The notes: generated from the letters alone by a model not told the origin. A stretch of 64,000 bases of DNA from Rhodosalinus sp041365695 (GCF_041365695.1 NZ_JBGFSJ010000007.1:124001-188000); one strand, 5' to 3'. Shown: positions 49,503-58,048, numbered from the stretch's first letter. A program made the numbers and translations.

Positions 49503-51461
49503 ATGGCCCGCGACCAGTCCACCGTTTCCCTGACCTTCCCCGATGGCTCCGTCCGCGACTTTCCCGCCGGGATCACCCCCGGCGAGATCGCCGAGGGAAT
49601 TTCCAAATCGCTCGCGAAGAAGGCGATCAGCGCCGACGTGAACGGCGCCCATTGGGACCTGCAATGGCCGATCGAGGCGGATGCCGCGATCGCCATCAAC
49701 ACCATGGCCGACGACGCGCCCGCGCTCGAACTCATCCGGCACGACCTCGCGCACATCATGGCGCGCGCGGTGCAGGAGATCTGGCCCGAGGTGCGCGTCA
49801 CCATCGGCCCCGTCATCGAGAACGGCTGGTATTACGACTTCGACCGCGCGGAGCCCTTTACCCCGGACGATCTCGGCGCGATCGAGAAGAAGATGCGCGA
49901 GATCATCGACCGCCGCGACCCGGTGACCACCGAGGTCTGGGAGCGCGACCGCGCCATCCGCTACTACGAGGCGAACAACGAGCCCTACAAGGTGGAGCTC
50001 GTCGAGGCGATCCCGGAAGGACAGCCCATCCGGATGTACTGGCACGGCCACTGGCAGGATCTCTGCCGCGGCCCGCATCTCGCCCACACCGGGCAGGTCC
50101 CCGCCGACGCCTTCAAGCTGATGAAGGTGGCCGGCGCCTACTGGCGCGGCGACAGCTCGCGCCCGATGCTCCAGCGCATCTACGGCGTGGCCTTCAAGGA
50201 CCGCAAGGCGCTCAAGGATTACCTGACCTTTCTCGAGGAGGCGGAGAAACGCGACCATCGCCGCCTCGGCCGCGAGATGAAGCTCTTCCACTTCCAGGAA
50301 GAGGCGCCCGGCATGGTGTTCTGGCACCCCGACGGCTGGACGATCTACCGCGAGCTTCAGGACTACATGCGCCGGCGCCTCGACGCCGCGGGCTACCGCG
50401 AGATCAACACGCCCCAGGTTGTGGACCGCAAGCTCTGGGAGGCGTCGGGCCACTGGGACAAGTACCGCGAGAACATGTACATCACGGAGATCGACGAGGA
50501 GCACGCCAACGAGAAGCGGGTGAACGCGCTCAAGCCGATGAACTGCCCCTGCCACGTGCAGGTCTTCAACCAGGGCATCAAGAGCTACCGCGACCTGCCG
50601 CTCCGGCTGGCCGAGTTCGGCTCCTGCCACCGCTACGAGGCGCATGGCGCGCTGCACGGGCTGATGCGCGTGCGGGGCTTTACCCAGGACGACGCGCACA
50701 TCTTCTGCACCGAGGACCAGATCGAGCAGGAATGCGCGGGCTTCATCGAGCTCTTGTCCAAGGTCTACAAGGACACGGGCTTCGGCAGCTTCGACATCAA
50801 GCTTTCCACCCGTCCCGATGTGCGCGTGGGGGCCGACGCGGTCTGGGACAAGGCCGAGGCGGCGCTCGAGAAGGCGATCCTCTCGGTCAGGAACGACTAC
50901 GAGATCGACCCGGGCGAAGGCGCGTTCTACGGCCCGAAGCTCGACTTCAAGCTGACCGACGCGATCGGGCGCGAGTGGCAGTGCGGCACCTTCCAGGCCG
51001 ACTTCAACCTGCCCGAGCGGCTGGACGCGAGCTATATCGGCGCGGACGGCGAGAAGCACCGCCCCGTCATGCTGCACCGCGCGATCCTGGGCAGCTTCGA
51101 GCGATTCATCGGGATCCTGATCGAGAACTACTCCGGCAGGCTGCCCATGTGGCTTGCACCGCGTCAGGTCGTCGTGGCCTCGATCACGACCGACGCCAAC
51201 GATTATGTCGCGGAGGTTGTCGCGGCGCTGCGCGCGGCCGGGCTTCGTGCGGAGGCCGACACCCGCAACGAGAAAATCAACTACAAGGTGCGCGAGCATT
51301 CGCTCGCCAAGGTGCCGGTGATCCTCGCCTGCGGCCACCGCGAGGTCGAGGAGCGGACGGTGACCATCCGGCGCCTCGGCGAGAAGGCGACCAGCACCGA
51401 ACCGATGGACGCCTTCGTGAACGCGCTGGCCGACGAGGCGCGCGCGCCCGACCGTTTGTAA
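49503..51461 (+). CDS. thrS: Threonine--tRNA ligase
   Basis: A 652-residue class II synthetase. N-terminal TGS domain (about 1-63), editing domain with 'RHDLAHIMARAVQEIWPEV' (residues 77-100 region), catalytic core with zinc Cys in 'MNCPCHVQVFNQGIK', motif 2 'AEFGSCHRYEAHGALHGLMR', 'RGFTQDDAHIFC', motif 3 'LHRAILGSFERFIGILIEN', and a C-terminal anticodon-binding domain. ATG 49503 follows AGGAGAGCGG. The 179-base leader upstream shows nothing I recognise as a T-box or other riboswitch. Confidence 0.98.
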   Translation: MARDQSTVSLTFPDGSVRDFPAGITPGEIAEGISKSLAKKAISADVNGAHWDLQWPIEADAAIAINTMADDAPALELIRHDLAHIMARAVQEIWPEVRVTIGPVIENGWYYDFDRAEPFTPDDLGAIEKKMREIIDRRDPVTTEVWERDRAIRYYEANNEPYKVELVEAIPEGQPIRMYWHGHWQDLCRGPHLAHTGQVPADAFKLMKVAGAYWRGDSSRPMLQRIYGVAFKDRKALKDYLTFLEEAEKRDHRRLGREMKLFHFQEEAPGMVFWHPDGWTIYRELQDYMRRRLDAAGYREINTPQVVDRKLWEASGHWDKYRENMYITEIDEEHANEKRVNALKPMNCPCHVQVFNQGIKSYRDLPLRLAEFGSCHRYEAHGALHGLMRVRGFTQDDAHIFCTEDQIEQECAGFIELLSKVYKDTGFGSFDIKLSTRPDVRVGADAVWDKAEAALEKAILSVRNDYEIDPGEGAFYGPKLDFKLTDAIGREWQCGTFQADFNLPERLDASYIGADGEKHRPVMLHRAILGSFERFIGILIENYSGRLPMWLAPRQVVVASITTDANDYVAEVVAALRAAGLRAEADTRNEKINYKVREHSLAKVPVILACGHREVEERTVTIRRLGEKATSTEPMDAFVNALADEARAPDRL

Positions 51462-51679
51462 CATTCGGGGGCGGCGCGCCCAGGCGGCGCCCGCCCTGAC
51501 GCCGGCGATCGCGGCGTTGCCCCATCGCCGTCGCGAGCCGGTCTCACGGCCCCGTCACTCGCGATGACGGCGCCGTGAAGCACGCGCCCGTGACTGGCGT
51601 GTCATGTCGTCGCAGCGGTATGACTCCCCCCAGCCGCGGCTCCGCGGCAGCACGGACCAAACTGGAGGGAGATCCACAA

Positions 51680-51973
51680 ATGTCCATCACGCTGAAATCC
51701 GCCGCAGTCGCCGGCGCTGTCGCCGCCGCCCTGTCGTCCTATGCCGGCACGGCACACGCCCAGGCGCAGGAGAAGTGCTACGGCGTCTCGCTCGCCGGCG
51801 AGAACGACTGCGCGGCCGGCCCCGGGACGACCTGTGCGGGCACGTCCACCGTCGATTACCAGGGCAACGCCTGGACCCTCGTGGACGAGGGCACCTGCGA
51901 ATCGATGGAGCTTCCGGGGGACCGGATGGGATCGCTCGAACCGCTGGAGCGTGACCTGCCACAGCAGGGCTGA
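51680..51973 (+). CDS. bufA: Bufferin-type precursor peptide (DUF2282)
   Basis: A 97-residue DUF2282 protein. It has a Sec signal peptide (about 1-27, ending 'GTAHA') and then 'EKCYGVSLAGENDCAAGPG', followed by 'TTCAGTSTVD' and 'DEGTCESMELPGDR'. The four cysteines (33, 44, 52, 73) match the bufferin core, in which some Cys become thiooxazole-type heterocycles and the exported product binds copper. ATG 51680 has GGAGGGAG upstream. It is followed by a strong hairpin and the MNIO and partner genes, so the cluster is complete. Confidence 0.92.
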   Translation: MSITLKSAAVAGAVAAALSSYAGTAHAQAQEKCYGVSLAGENDCAAGPGTTCAGTSTVDYQGNAWTLVDEGTCESMELPGDRMGSLEPLERDLPQQG

Positions 51974-51990
51974 CACGCGGCGGAGCTTTC

Positions 51991-52015
51991 GGGGCGGGCC
52001 GAACGCCCGCCCCTT
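51991..52015 (+). other. Hairpin between bufA and bufB
   Basis: GGGGCGGGC (51991-51999) pairs perfectly with GCCCGCCCC (52005-52013) around a 5-base loop CGAAC, then TTCCCCC. With only two T it is a weak terminator; it could stabilise the short bufA message or let only part of transcription run into the enzyme genes. Confidence 0.7.
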
Positions 52016-52054
52016 CCCCCACCGCCTGACCCGACGCAAGGGAGACCGCCCGCC

Positions 52055-52912
52055 ATGTTCGACGCATCAGGCCAGGACATATCGCTTCCCGCGCGTGTCG
52101 GCGTGGGCTTCAAGGCGAAGCATTTCGCCGGCCTCACGGCGGAGCCGGGGCCCGTCGGCTGGATCGAGATCCACGCGGAGAATTACATGGGCGCGGGCGG
52201 ACGCCCCCGCGCGCAGCTCGCCGCGCTCGCCGAGCGCTTTCCCGTTTCGGTGCATGGCGTCGGTCTGTCGATCGGGGGGCAGGCGCCGCTCGACCGCGAT
52301 CACCTCGCGCGGCTCAAAACCCTTTGCGACCGGATCGCGCCCGCGAGCTTTTCCGAGCACCTTGCCTGGTCCACCCATGACGGCGCGTTCCTGAACGATC
52401 TTCTGCCCCTGCCCTACACGCGCGCCACCCTCGCGCGCGTCGCCCGCCACATCGACGAGGTGCAGGAGGCGCTCGGGCGGCGGATGCTGCTGGAAAACCC
52501 GTCGAGCTACCTCGCCTTCGCCGAAAGCGAGATGAGCGAGACCGAGTTCCTTTCCGAGATCGCCCGGCGCACCGGCTGCGGCCTGCTGCTCGACGTCAAC
52601 AACGTCTTCGTGTCGGCCACCAATCTCGGCCATTCGCCGCAGGATTACGTGGACGACTTCCCCGTCGCGCATGTGGGCGAGATCCATCTCGGCGGCCACG
52701 ACGAGGACGCCGACGAGGCGGGTGCGCCGCTTCTCATCGACAGCCACGGGCGCGAGGTGGCCGACCCGGTCTGGGCGCTGCTCGACCGGGTTCTGGATCG
52801 GGCGGGCCCGCGCCCGCTGCTCGTCGAATGGGACACCGACGTCCCGGACTGGCCGGTGCTCCGCGCCGAGGCCGGCCGCGCCGCCGCCGCGCTGGAGCGC
52901 GTGGCCGCATGA
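52055..52912 (+). CDS. bufB: DUF692/MNIO multinuclear iron oxidase, bufferin maturase
   Basis: A 285-residue TIM-barrel iron enzyme of the MNIO (DUF692) group that modifies Cys residues in the precursor. Family motifs with His, Glu, Asp and Asn ligands are visible: 'GWIEIHAENYMGAGG', 'SVHGVGLSIGGQAPLD', 'FSEHLAWSTHDGAF', 'MLLENPSSYLAF', 'LLLDVNNVFVSATN', 'GEIHLGGHDED' and 'LVEWDTDVPDWP'. ATG 52055 follows AGGGAGACC. The stop overlaps the next ATG (ATGA). Confidence 0.95.
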   Translation: MFDASGQDISLPARVGVGFKAKHFAGLTAEPGPVGWIEIHAENYMGAGGRPRAQLAALAERFPVSVHGVGLSIGGQAPLDRDHLARLKTLCDRIAPASFSEHLAWSTHDGAFLNDLLPLPYTRATLARVARHIDEVQEALGRRMLLENPSSYLAFAESEMSETEFLSEIARRTGCGLLLDVNNVFVSATNLGHSPQDYVDDFPVAHVGEIHLGGHDEDADEAGAPLLIDSHGREVADPVWALLDRVLDRAGPRPLLVEWDTDVPDWPVLRAEAGRAAAALERVAA

Positions 52913-53664
52913 ACCGCGAGACCGAGTTCCGCGCCGCGCTGCTCGATCCCGCGCGTCCGGCGCCCCCCGGGCTGACCGACGGGACGGGCCGGCCGGCGGC
53001 ACGACGCTTCGACGTCTACCGCAACAACGTCACCGCGAGCCTGCTCGAGGCGCTCGAGGTCGGCTTTCCGCTTCTTGCGAAGCTCCTCGGGCGCGCGGCG
53101 TTCCGCAACATGGCGCTGGCGTTCCTGCGCGCGCACCCGCCCGAAGACCCGCGCCTCGCGCTCTACGGGGCCGCGCTGCCGGGGTTTCTGGAACGCTTCG
53201 CGCCGCTCGCCCGCCACGGCTACCTGCCCGACGCGGCGCGGCTGGACCTGGCGCTCCGCCGCGCCTATCACGCCGCCGACGCAGAGCCGATCGCGCCCGA
53301 CGCGCTTCAGGCGCTGCCGCCCGACAGGCTGATGCACACCCGGCTTTCGCTCGCGCCCGCCGTGCGCGTTCTGCGCTCGCGCTGGCCGCTCCACGCGATC
53401 TGGGCCTTCAACATGGTCGAGGGCGCGCCGAAACCCTCGCCCGGCGCGCAGGACGTGCTGGTGGCGCGCCCGGGCTTCGATCCCGCGCCGCATCTGCTGC
53501 CGCCGGGCGGCGCGGCCTTCGTGGCCGCGCTCGCCGACGGTGCGCCCTTCGGCGAGGCCCATGCCGCCGCCGAGGCCGCCGCGCCCGGCTTCGACCTCGC
53601 CGCGACGCTCGGCCTCCTTCTCGGGGCCGGCGCGATCACCGGACTCACGCCACCCGAGGAATGA
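52909..53664 (+). CDS. bufC: DUF2063 partner protein of the bufferin system
   Basis: A 251-residue protein whose N-terminal half is a DUF2063 (putative DNA-binding named) domain: 'RRFDVYRNNVTASLLEALEV' and 'FRNMALAFLRAHPPEDPRLA'. The rest ('SLAPAVRVLRSRWPLHAIW') matches partner proteins always found beside MNIO genes, which present the precursor to the enzyme. ATG 52909 overlaps bufB's stop. It has no signal peptide. Confidence 0.93.
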   Translation: MNRETEFRAALLDPARPAPPGLTDGTGRPAARRFDVYRNNVTASLLEALEVGFPLLAKLLGRAAFRNMALAFLRAHPPEDPRLALYGAALPGFLERFAPLARHGYLPDAARLDLALRRAYHAADAEPIAPDALQALPPDRLMHTRLSLAPAVRVLRSRWPLHAIWAFNMVEGAPKPSPGAQDVLVARPGFDPAPHLLPPGGAAFVAALADGAPFGEAHAAAEAAAPGFDLAATLGLLLGAGAITGLTPPEE

Positions 53665-53666
53665 CG

Positions 53667-54227
53667 ATGAACGCCCTTCTTTCCCTCCACGACCGCGCCA
53701 CCGGCCCGCTGGACCGCGAGACGGTGATCCTGCCCACCCTGGCGCGCTTCCTCTTCGCCGCGGTGCTGCTGGTCTATTTCTGGCATGCGGCTGGAACGAA
53801 GACGGGCGACGGCCTTTTCGGTCTCTTCCAGCCCTCGATGGGTGCCTACGCGCAGATCTTCCCCCGGCAGATGGAGGCCGCGGGCTTCGATACCTCGCAG
53901 CTGGGGCTCTGGCACTGGCTGGTCGTCGTGTCGGGCACGCTGGCGGAGTTCGTCCTGCCCGCGCTTGTGGTTCTGGGCCTCGCCACGCGGCTCTCGGCGC
54001 TTGCCATGATCGGGTTCATCGCGGTGCAAAGCCTGACCGACCTCTACGGCCATGGCGGGATCGAGCATGCCGAGACGCTGGGGGCGTGGTTCGACCGGTT
54101 CCCGGACGGGGCGATCCTGGATCAGCGCGCGCTCTGGGTGTTCCTGCTGCTCACCCTCGTTCTGAAGGGCGCGGGGCCGCTTTCGCTGGACCGCCTGCTG
54201 GCGACCCGCCTCAGAAATGCGCCTTAG
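53667..54227 (+). CDS. DoxX-family membrane protein of the bufferin operon
   Basis: A 186-residue inner-membrane protein with four hydrophobic segments of the DoxX type ('LARFLFAAVLLVYFWHAAGT', 'LAEFVLPALVVLGLATRLSA'). DoxX genes are the usual fourth member of bufferin operons and may serve redox or transfer steps. ATG 53667 has GAGGA six bases before; ATG 53661, which overlaps the bufC stop, has no ribosome site at a useful distance. The 3' end overlaps the convergent gene by 17 bp. Confidence 0.88.
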   Translation: MNALLSLHDRATGPLDRETVILPTLARFLFAAVLLVYFWHAAGTKTGDGLFGLFQPSMGAYAQIFPRQMEAAGFDTSQLGLWHWLVVVSGTLAEFVLPALVVLGLATRLSALAMIGFIAVQSLTDLYGHGGIEHAETLGAWFDRFPDGAILDQRALWVFLLLTLVLKGAGPLSLDRLLATRLRNAP

Positions 54228-54579
54228 GCTCGTCGGGCTTGCCCGCGGCGAGCGCGAGCAGCCCGCCGAGCCCCGCGAAGGCGATGGGAAACATCGTCGC
54301 CACGTTGAACCCGAAGGCGTGATACATGCCGCCCGCGGACAGGATCAGCAGGAGGCCGCCCCAGAGCGCCCGGGCGCGCGCCATCGCCCCGCCCGCGATC
54401 GCGAGGAGCGGCGAGAGGATCGAGGTCGCCTGGATCAGCCTCTTGTTGTCTAGCGGGCCGAAGATTTCGTCGACCTCGGCGAACCGGTTGGAAAGCTCGA
54501 CGTAGCCGTACCCGAAAAAACCCACGATCATGCCGATCACTCCTGCGATGATCCCGAGCGTCAGTGCCGCGTTGCGCAT
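54211..54579 (-). CDS. Small membrane protein, function unknown
   Basis: A 122-residue protein with an N-terminal helix ('LTLGIIAGVIGMIVGFFGYG'), a short polar stretch with 'RFAEVDEIFGPLDNKRLI', and two or three more hydrophobic segments. I do not recognise a named family; it resembles small four-helix DUF4064-like proteins. ATG 54579 is preferred to upstream frames since it begins right at the first helix. It follows the ArsC-like gene on the minus strand after 47 bases. Confidence 0.7.
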   Translation of the reverse strand: MRNAALTLGIIAGVIGMIVGFFGYGYVELSNRFAEVDEIFGPLDNKRLIQATSILSPLLAIAGGAMARARALWGGLLLILSAGGMYHAFGFNVATMFPIAFAGLGGLLALAAGKPDEPKAHF

Positions 54580-54626
54580 GGCGTCCTCCTTGACCTCTTC
54601 TTCGCGAAATGGGCCCGCGCGCGGCG

Positions 54627-54941
54627 CTATCCGACAAGCGCCGCGCGCACCTCGTCCGACCAGCCGAGATAGAGCGTTCCGCCGTCGTCGATAAGCGGGC
54701 GCTTCATGACCGCCGGCTGGCGCGCGATGAGCGTTTCGGGCGCGAGCGCGCGGTCCTCCTCCGACAGCGCGCGCCACGTGGTGGAGCGCCGGTTCACCAG
54801 ATCCGGCCCGAATTGCGCGGCCGCGCGCCGGAGCACCGGTTCCGGCATCCCTTCGGCCCGGATATCCAAGAGCCGCGCCTCCGGCAGGGATTTCAGCGCC
54901 TTTCGGCAGGTGTCGCAGGTCTTCAGCCCGTATATCAGCAT
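54627..54941 (-). CDS. ArsC/Spx-like (YffB) protein
   Basis: A 104-residue thioredoxin-fold protein. The N-terminal redox motif 'MLIYGLKTCDTCRKALKSL' keeps the CX2C form (Cys 9 and 12). 'LVNRRSTTWRALSEEDRA' and 'QPAVMKRPLIDDGGTLYLG' are the usual ArsC/YffB blocks. True arsenate reductases need an Arg network not verified here, so it may be a glutathione-linked reductase instead. ATG 54941. Confidence 0.87.
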   Translation of the reverse strand: MLIYGLKTCDTCRKALKSLPEARLLDIRAEGMPEPVLRRAAAQFGPDLVNRRSTTWRALSEEDRALAPETLIARQPAVMKRPLIDDGGTLYLGWSDEVRAALVG

Positions 54942-55159
54942 GCGCGTCGCTCCGTCGATCGTCCCCGGTGTCCTACATCGCGCGCGGCCCGGGATCACCA
55001 CCGTTTTGCTTGCATTTTACATTTCGCATGCAATCCTTCCCTTGCGGCAACGGCCATTCAGATTTCCGGCTCGACCTTCCGATTCCGGACCTGACGTCCG
55101 GACCGCGCTTCGCCTCCGCTGCGGGGCTGACGACGGAAGACGGAAAGGAGACACGGAAA

Positions 55160-55366
55160 ATGCCGACAGGCACCGTGAAATGGTTCAACACGACCAAGGG
55201 TTACGGCTTCATCGCGCCCGAGGACGGCGGCAAGGACGTCTTCGTGCACATCTCGGCCGTGGAGCGTTCCGGAATGACCGGGCTCGCCGACAACCAGAAA
55301 GTGTCCTACGAACTCCGGGAAGGCCGGGACGGCCGCACCATGGCGAGCGACCTGAAGGCGCTCTGA
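55160..55366 (+). CDS. Cold-shock protein
   Basis: A 68-residue OB-fold nucleic-acid chaperone. RNP1 'KGYGFIAPEDGGKDVFVHIS' contains both RNP1 (KGYGFI) and RNP2 (VFVHI). It starts 'MPTGTVKWFNTTKG'. ATG 55160 follows GGAAAGGAG. The leader from the divergent ArsC-like gene is about 218 bases and contains TTGCAT-N12-ATGCAA near 55010-55033; long leaders are usual for csp genes. Confidence 0.97.
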   Translation: MPTGTVKWFNTTKGYGFIAPEDGGKDVFVHISAVERSGMTGLADNQKVSYELREGRDGRTMASDLKAL

Positions 55367-55373
55367 AAGCGCC

Positions 55374-56285
55374 TCACGCCGCCTGCATCCGCTCTGCCTC
55401 GCTGCGCGCGAGGCGGATGAGGTCCGCCATGTAGGGCTTCTCCGCGTCCTCGGCCCGGGTCGCGGCGTAGAGGCTGCGCGTGATCCCGTTCGCGGTCAGT
55501 GGGCGGGTCACGTAATCGGAGCTGTATTTCACCTCGCGCACGACCCAGTCGGGCAGCACCGACACGCCGCGGTTCGACGCGACGAGCAACAGGATCACCG
55601 CGGTCAGTTCCACCTGCCGAATCGCCTCAGGCTCCACCCGCGCGCGGCTCAGAAGCTGGCTGAAGACGTCGAGGCGCGACCGCTCCACCGGGTAGGTGAT
55701 GAGCGTTTCGCCCCTGAAATCCTCGGCCTCGACGAACGGTCTCGCGGCCAGCGGATGCGCGGACGCCGCCACGAACACCGGGGAATAGTCGAAGAGCGGC
55801 GTGAACGTCACGCCCGGCAATTCCTCGGGGTCCGAGGACACGACAAGGTCCACGTCCTCCTTGGCAAGCGCCGGCAGCGCGTCGAAGGCGAGGCCCGGGC
55901 GGATGTCCACGTCCACGTCGGGCCAGAGCTTCCGGAAGCCCTCGAGGACCGGGAAGAGCCACTCGAAACAGGCGTGGCACTCGATCGCGATGTGCAGCCG
56001 ACCCGAGCGGCCGGCGCGCAGCCCTGCGAACTCCGCCTGCGCCGCCTCGACCTCCGGCAGCACCCGCTCGGCGAGCCGCAGAAGCCTCTGGCCCGCCGCG
56101 GACAGGCGCATGGGCTTCGAACGCCTTACGAAAAGCTCCACCCCCGTCTGCTCCTCGAGGCCCTTGATCTGATGGCTGAGCGCCGACTGCGTGATGTTGA
56201 GCGCGTCCGCCGCGCGGGCCAGCCCGCCATTGTCGTGAATGGCCTTGATCGACCGCAGGTGCCGCAATTCCAGGTGCATCTTCAT
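55374..56285 (-). CDS. metR: LysR-family regulator, MetR-like
   Basis: A 303-residue LysR regulator. The HTH is in the first 65 residues ('AADALNITQSALSHQIKGLE'); the effector domain starts near residue 90 and has 'RLHIAIECHACFEWLFPVLE', the MetR-type pattern where homocysteine is the co-effector. Divergent from metF with a MetR-type box between them, so it likely activates metF. ATG 56285 is preferred: an earlier in-frame codon at 56327 would place that box inside the coding sequence. Confidence 0.88.
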   Translation of the reverse strand: MKMHLELRHLRSIKAIHDNGGLARAADALNITQSALSHQIKGLEEQTGVELFVRRSKPMRLSAAGQRLLRLAERVLPEVEAAQAEFAGLRAGRSGRLHIAIECHACFEWLFPVLEGFRKLWPDVDVDIRPGLAFDALPALAKEDVDLVVSSDPEELPGVTFTPLFDYSPVFVAASAHPLAARPFVEAEDFRGETLITYPVERSRLDVFSQLLSRARVEPEAIRQVELTAVILLLVASNRGVSVLPDWVVREVKYSSDYVTRPLTANGITRSLYAATRAEDAEKPYMADLIRLARSEAERMQAA

Positions 56286-56313
56286 GTTCGGCTCATCTTG
56301 GTCTTGAGATTTA

Positions 56314-56326
56314 TGAGTTTGTTTCA
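56314..56326. promoter_or_regulatory. MetR-type binding box
   Basis: TGAGTTTGTTTCA (56314-56326) matches the MetR consensus TGAAnnTnnTTCA at all fixed positions but one (G for A). It lies between metR (start 56285) and metF (start 56373), the expected place for control of both. Confidence 0.65.
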
Positions 56327-56372
56327 CGTCCGCCCGCGTGCGACAAGGCGCGGAACGATTGGAGGGTCAGGC

Positions 56373-57239
56373 ATGTCCGCACCGCGCGTCTCTTTCGAGT
56401 TCTTTCCGCCCAAGTCGCTGGAAGCGTCCTTCCGGCTTTGGGACACCGTGCAGGTGCTCGCGCCGCTCTCGCCCCGCTTCGTCTCCGTCACCTATGGCGC
56501 GGGCGGCACGACGCGGGAGCTCACCCGCGACGCGGTGGGAACGCTCCACAAGCATTCCGGCCTCGACGTGGCGGCGCACCTGACCTGCGTGAACGCCTCG
56601 AAGGCGGAGACACTCGCGATCGCCGAGGGCTTCGCCGAGGCAGGCGTGACCCAGATCGTGGCGCTGCGCGGCGACCCGCCCAAGGGTGCGGGCGGTTTCA
56701 CGCCCCATCCCGAGGGCTTCGCAAGCTCGGTGGAACTGGTCGAGTCCCTCGCCGCCACGGGGCGCTTCAAGATCCGCGTCGGCGCCTATCCGGACCCGCA
56801 TCCCGAGGCCGGGCACGACGGGGCCGACATCGACTGGCTCAAGCGCAAGATCGACGCCGGCGCGTCGGAGGCGATCACCCAGTTCTTCTTCGAGCCGGAA
56901 ACCTTCTTCCGGTTCCGCGACCGCTGCGAGAAGGCGGGACTCGACGCGCCGATCACGCCCGGCATCATGCCGATCGAGAACTGGGACGGCGTAAAGCGCT
57001 TCGCCAAGGGCTGCGGCGCGGTCATTCCCGACTGGCTCGACCGCGCCTTCGAGAAGGCGCGCCGCGACGGGCGCGAGGATCTGCTGGCCACGGCGGTGTG
57101 CAGCGAGCTTTGCAGCAAGCTCATCGACGGCGGCGTGGAGACGCTGCACTTCTACACGCTGAACCGGCCCGAACTCACCCGCGACGTCTGCTTCGCGCTG
57201 GGGCTCAAGCCCGATCTCCAGCTCGAGAACGTCGCCTGA
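56373..57239 (+). CDS. metF: 5,10-Methylenetetrahydrofolate reductase
   Basis: A 288-residue FAD TIM-barrel enzyme that makes 5-methyl-THF for methionine synthesis. The family start 'RVSFEFFPPKSLEASFRLW', 'FVSVTYGAGGTTRELTRD', 'AHLTCVNASKAETLAIAEGF', 'VALRGDPPKGAGG', 'ITQFFFEPETFFRFRD' and 'GIMPIENWDGVKRFA' are all clear. ATG 56373 has GGAGGG upstream. Confidence 0.97.
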   Translation: MSAPRVSFEFFPPKSLEASFRLWDTVQVLAPLSPRFVSVTYGAGGTTRELTRDAVGTLHKHSGLDVAAHLTCVNASKAETLAIAEGFAEAGVTQIVALRGDPPKGAGGFTPHPEGFASSVELVESLAATGRFKIRVGAYPDPHPEAGHDGADIDWLKRKIDAGASEAITQFFFEPETFFRFRDRCEKAGLDAPITPGIMPIENWDGVKRFAKGCGAVIPDWLDRAFEKARRDGREDLLATAVCSELCSKLIDGGVETLHFYTLNRPELTRDVCFALGLKPDLQLENVA

Positions 57240-57251
57240 GACTAGGGCGGG

Positions 57252-57344
57252 GCAAGGCGCCTCAATCGCCTTGCGGCGCTGCGTCCCGCAGGCGCGGCGA
57301 CACCGCGCGGGGAGCGCGCGGGAAGGGCCTTCGAAGGCCCTTCC
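57252..57344. repeat. Two perfect inverted repeats after metF
   Basis: In the 179-base gap after metF there are two hairpins: GCAAGGCG-N7-CGCCTTGC (57252-57274, 8-bp stem) and a 24-bp perfect palindrome at 57321-57344 (GGAAGGGCCTT then its complement). Neither has a T run. They may end or protect the metF message or be a binding site. No gene lies in the gap. Confidence 0.65.
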
Positions 57345-57418
57345 GGCACGCCGCCCCTGACCTCGCTCTCACGGAATTGGGACTCGTGCGCCGCGCTCGC
57401 CTCGCCTAAGACGACGCC

Positions 57419-58048
57419 ATGTTCGACGCCCGCCTCCGCCCGCTGATCGACCCGCCGCTCGACGCCCTCGGGCGTGTCGTCGCGCGCCGGGGCATCACGG
57501 CCGATGCGGTGACGCTCGCGGGGCTTGCCCTCGGCCTCGCGGCCGCCGGCGCGATCGCTCTGGGATACCTGCTTCCGGGCCTTTTCCTCCTGCTTGCCAG
57601 CCGTCTCGCCGACGGCCTCGACGGCGCCGTGGCCCGCGCCACACGGTCCTCGGACTTCGGCGGCTACCTCGACATCACGAGCGATTTCCTCTTCTACGGC
57701 GCGGTGCCCCTGGGGTTCGTCTGGCTCGATCCCGCCGCCAACGGCGCCGCGGGCGCCTTCCTGCTTCTCAGCTTCTACGTCAACGGGGCGAGCTTCCTCG
57801 GCTTCGCGATCCTCGCCGAGAAGCGGAAGATGCGCACCGACGCGCGCGGCGTGAAGTCCCTCTACTTCACGGGCGGACTTCTCGAGGGGGCCGAGACCAT
57901 CGCCTTCTTCGTGCTGCTCTGCCTTCTGCCGCAGCATTTCGCGCCCATGGCCTGGGCCTTCGGCGTGCTCTGCTTCGTCACCGCCGCCTCGCGCCTTCTG
58001 CTGGCACGGAAGGTCTTTCCGAAACCCACCGACGGGGATCCCGCATGA
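57419..58048 (+). CDS. ynjF: CDP-alcohol phosphatidyltransferase (YnjF-like)
   Basis: A 209-residue membrane enzyme. The CDP-alcohol phosphotransferase signature is in 'DGLDGAVARATRSSDFGG' followed by 'YLDITSD' (DxxDGxxAR..G..D...D pattern). Five to six hydrophobic segments. The E. coli ynj operon has the same four types of gene (ynjB, C, D and F), here as ynjF-ynjB-ynjC-ynjD, so the homology in context is strong. Substrate alcohol unknown. The stop overlaps ynjB's start (ATGA). Confidence 0.85.
   Translation: MFDARLRPLIDPPLDALGRVVARRGITADAVTLAGLALGLAAAGAIALGYLLPGLFLLLASRLADGLDGAVARATRSSDFGGYLDITSDFLFYGAVPLGFVWLDPAANGAAGAFLLLSFYVNGASFLGFAILAEKRKMRTDARGVKSLYFTGGLLEGAETIAFFVLLCLLPQHFAPMAWAFGVLCFVTAASRLLLARKVFPKPTDGDPA

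Noticed and set aside
56286..56372. SAM or SAH riboswitch upstream of metF.
   Set aside because: The gap is under 90 bases and no matching conserved core was seen; a MetR box explains control better.
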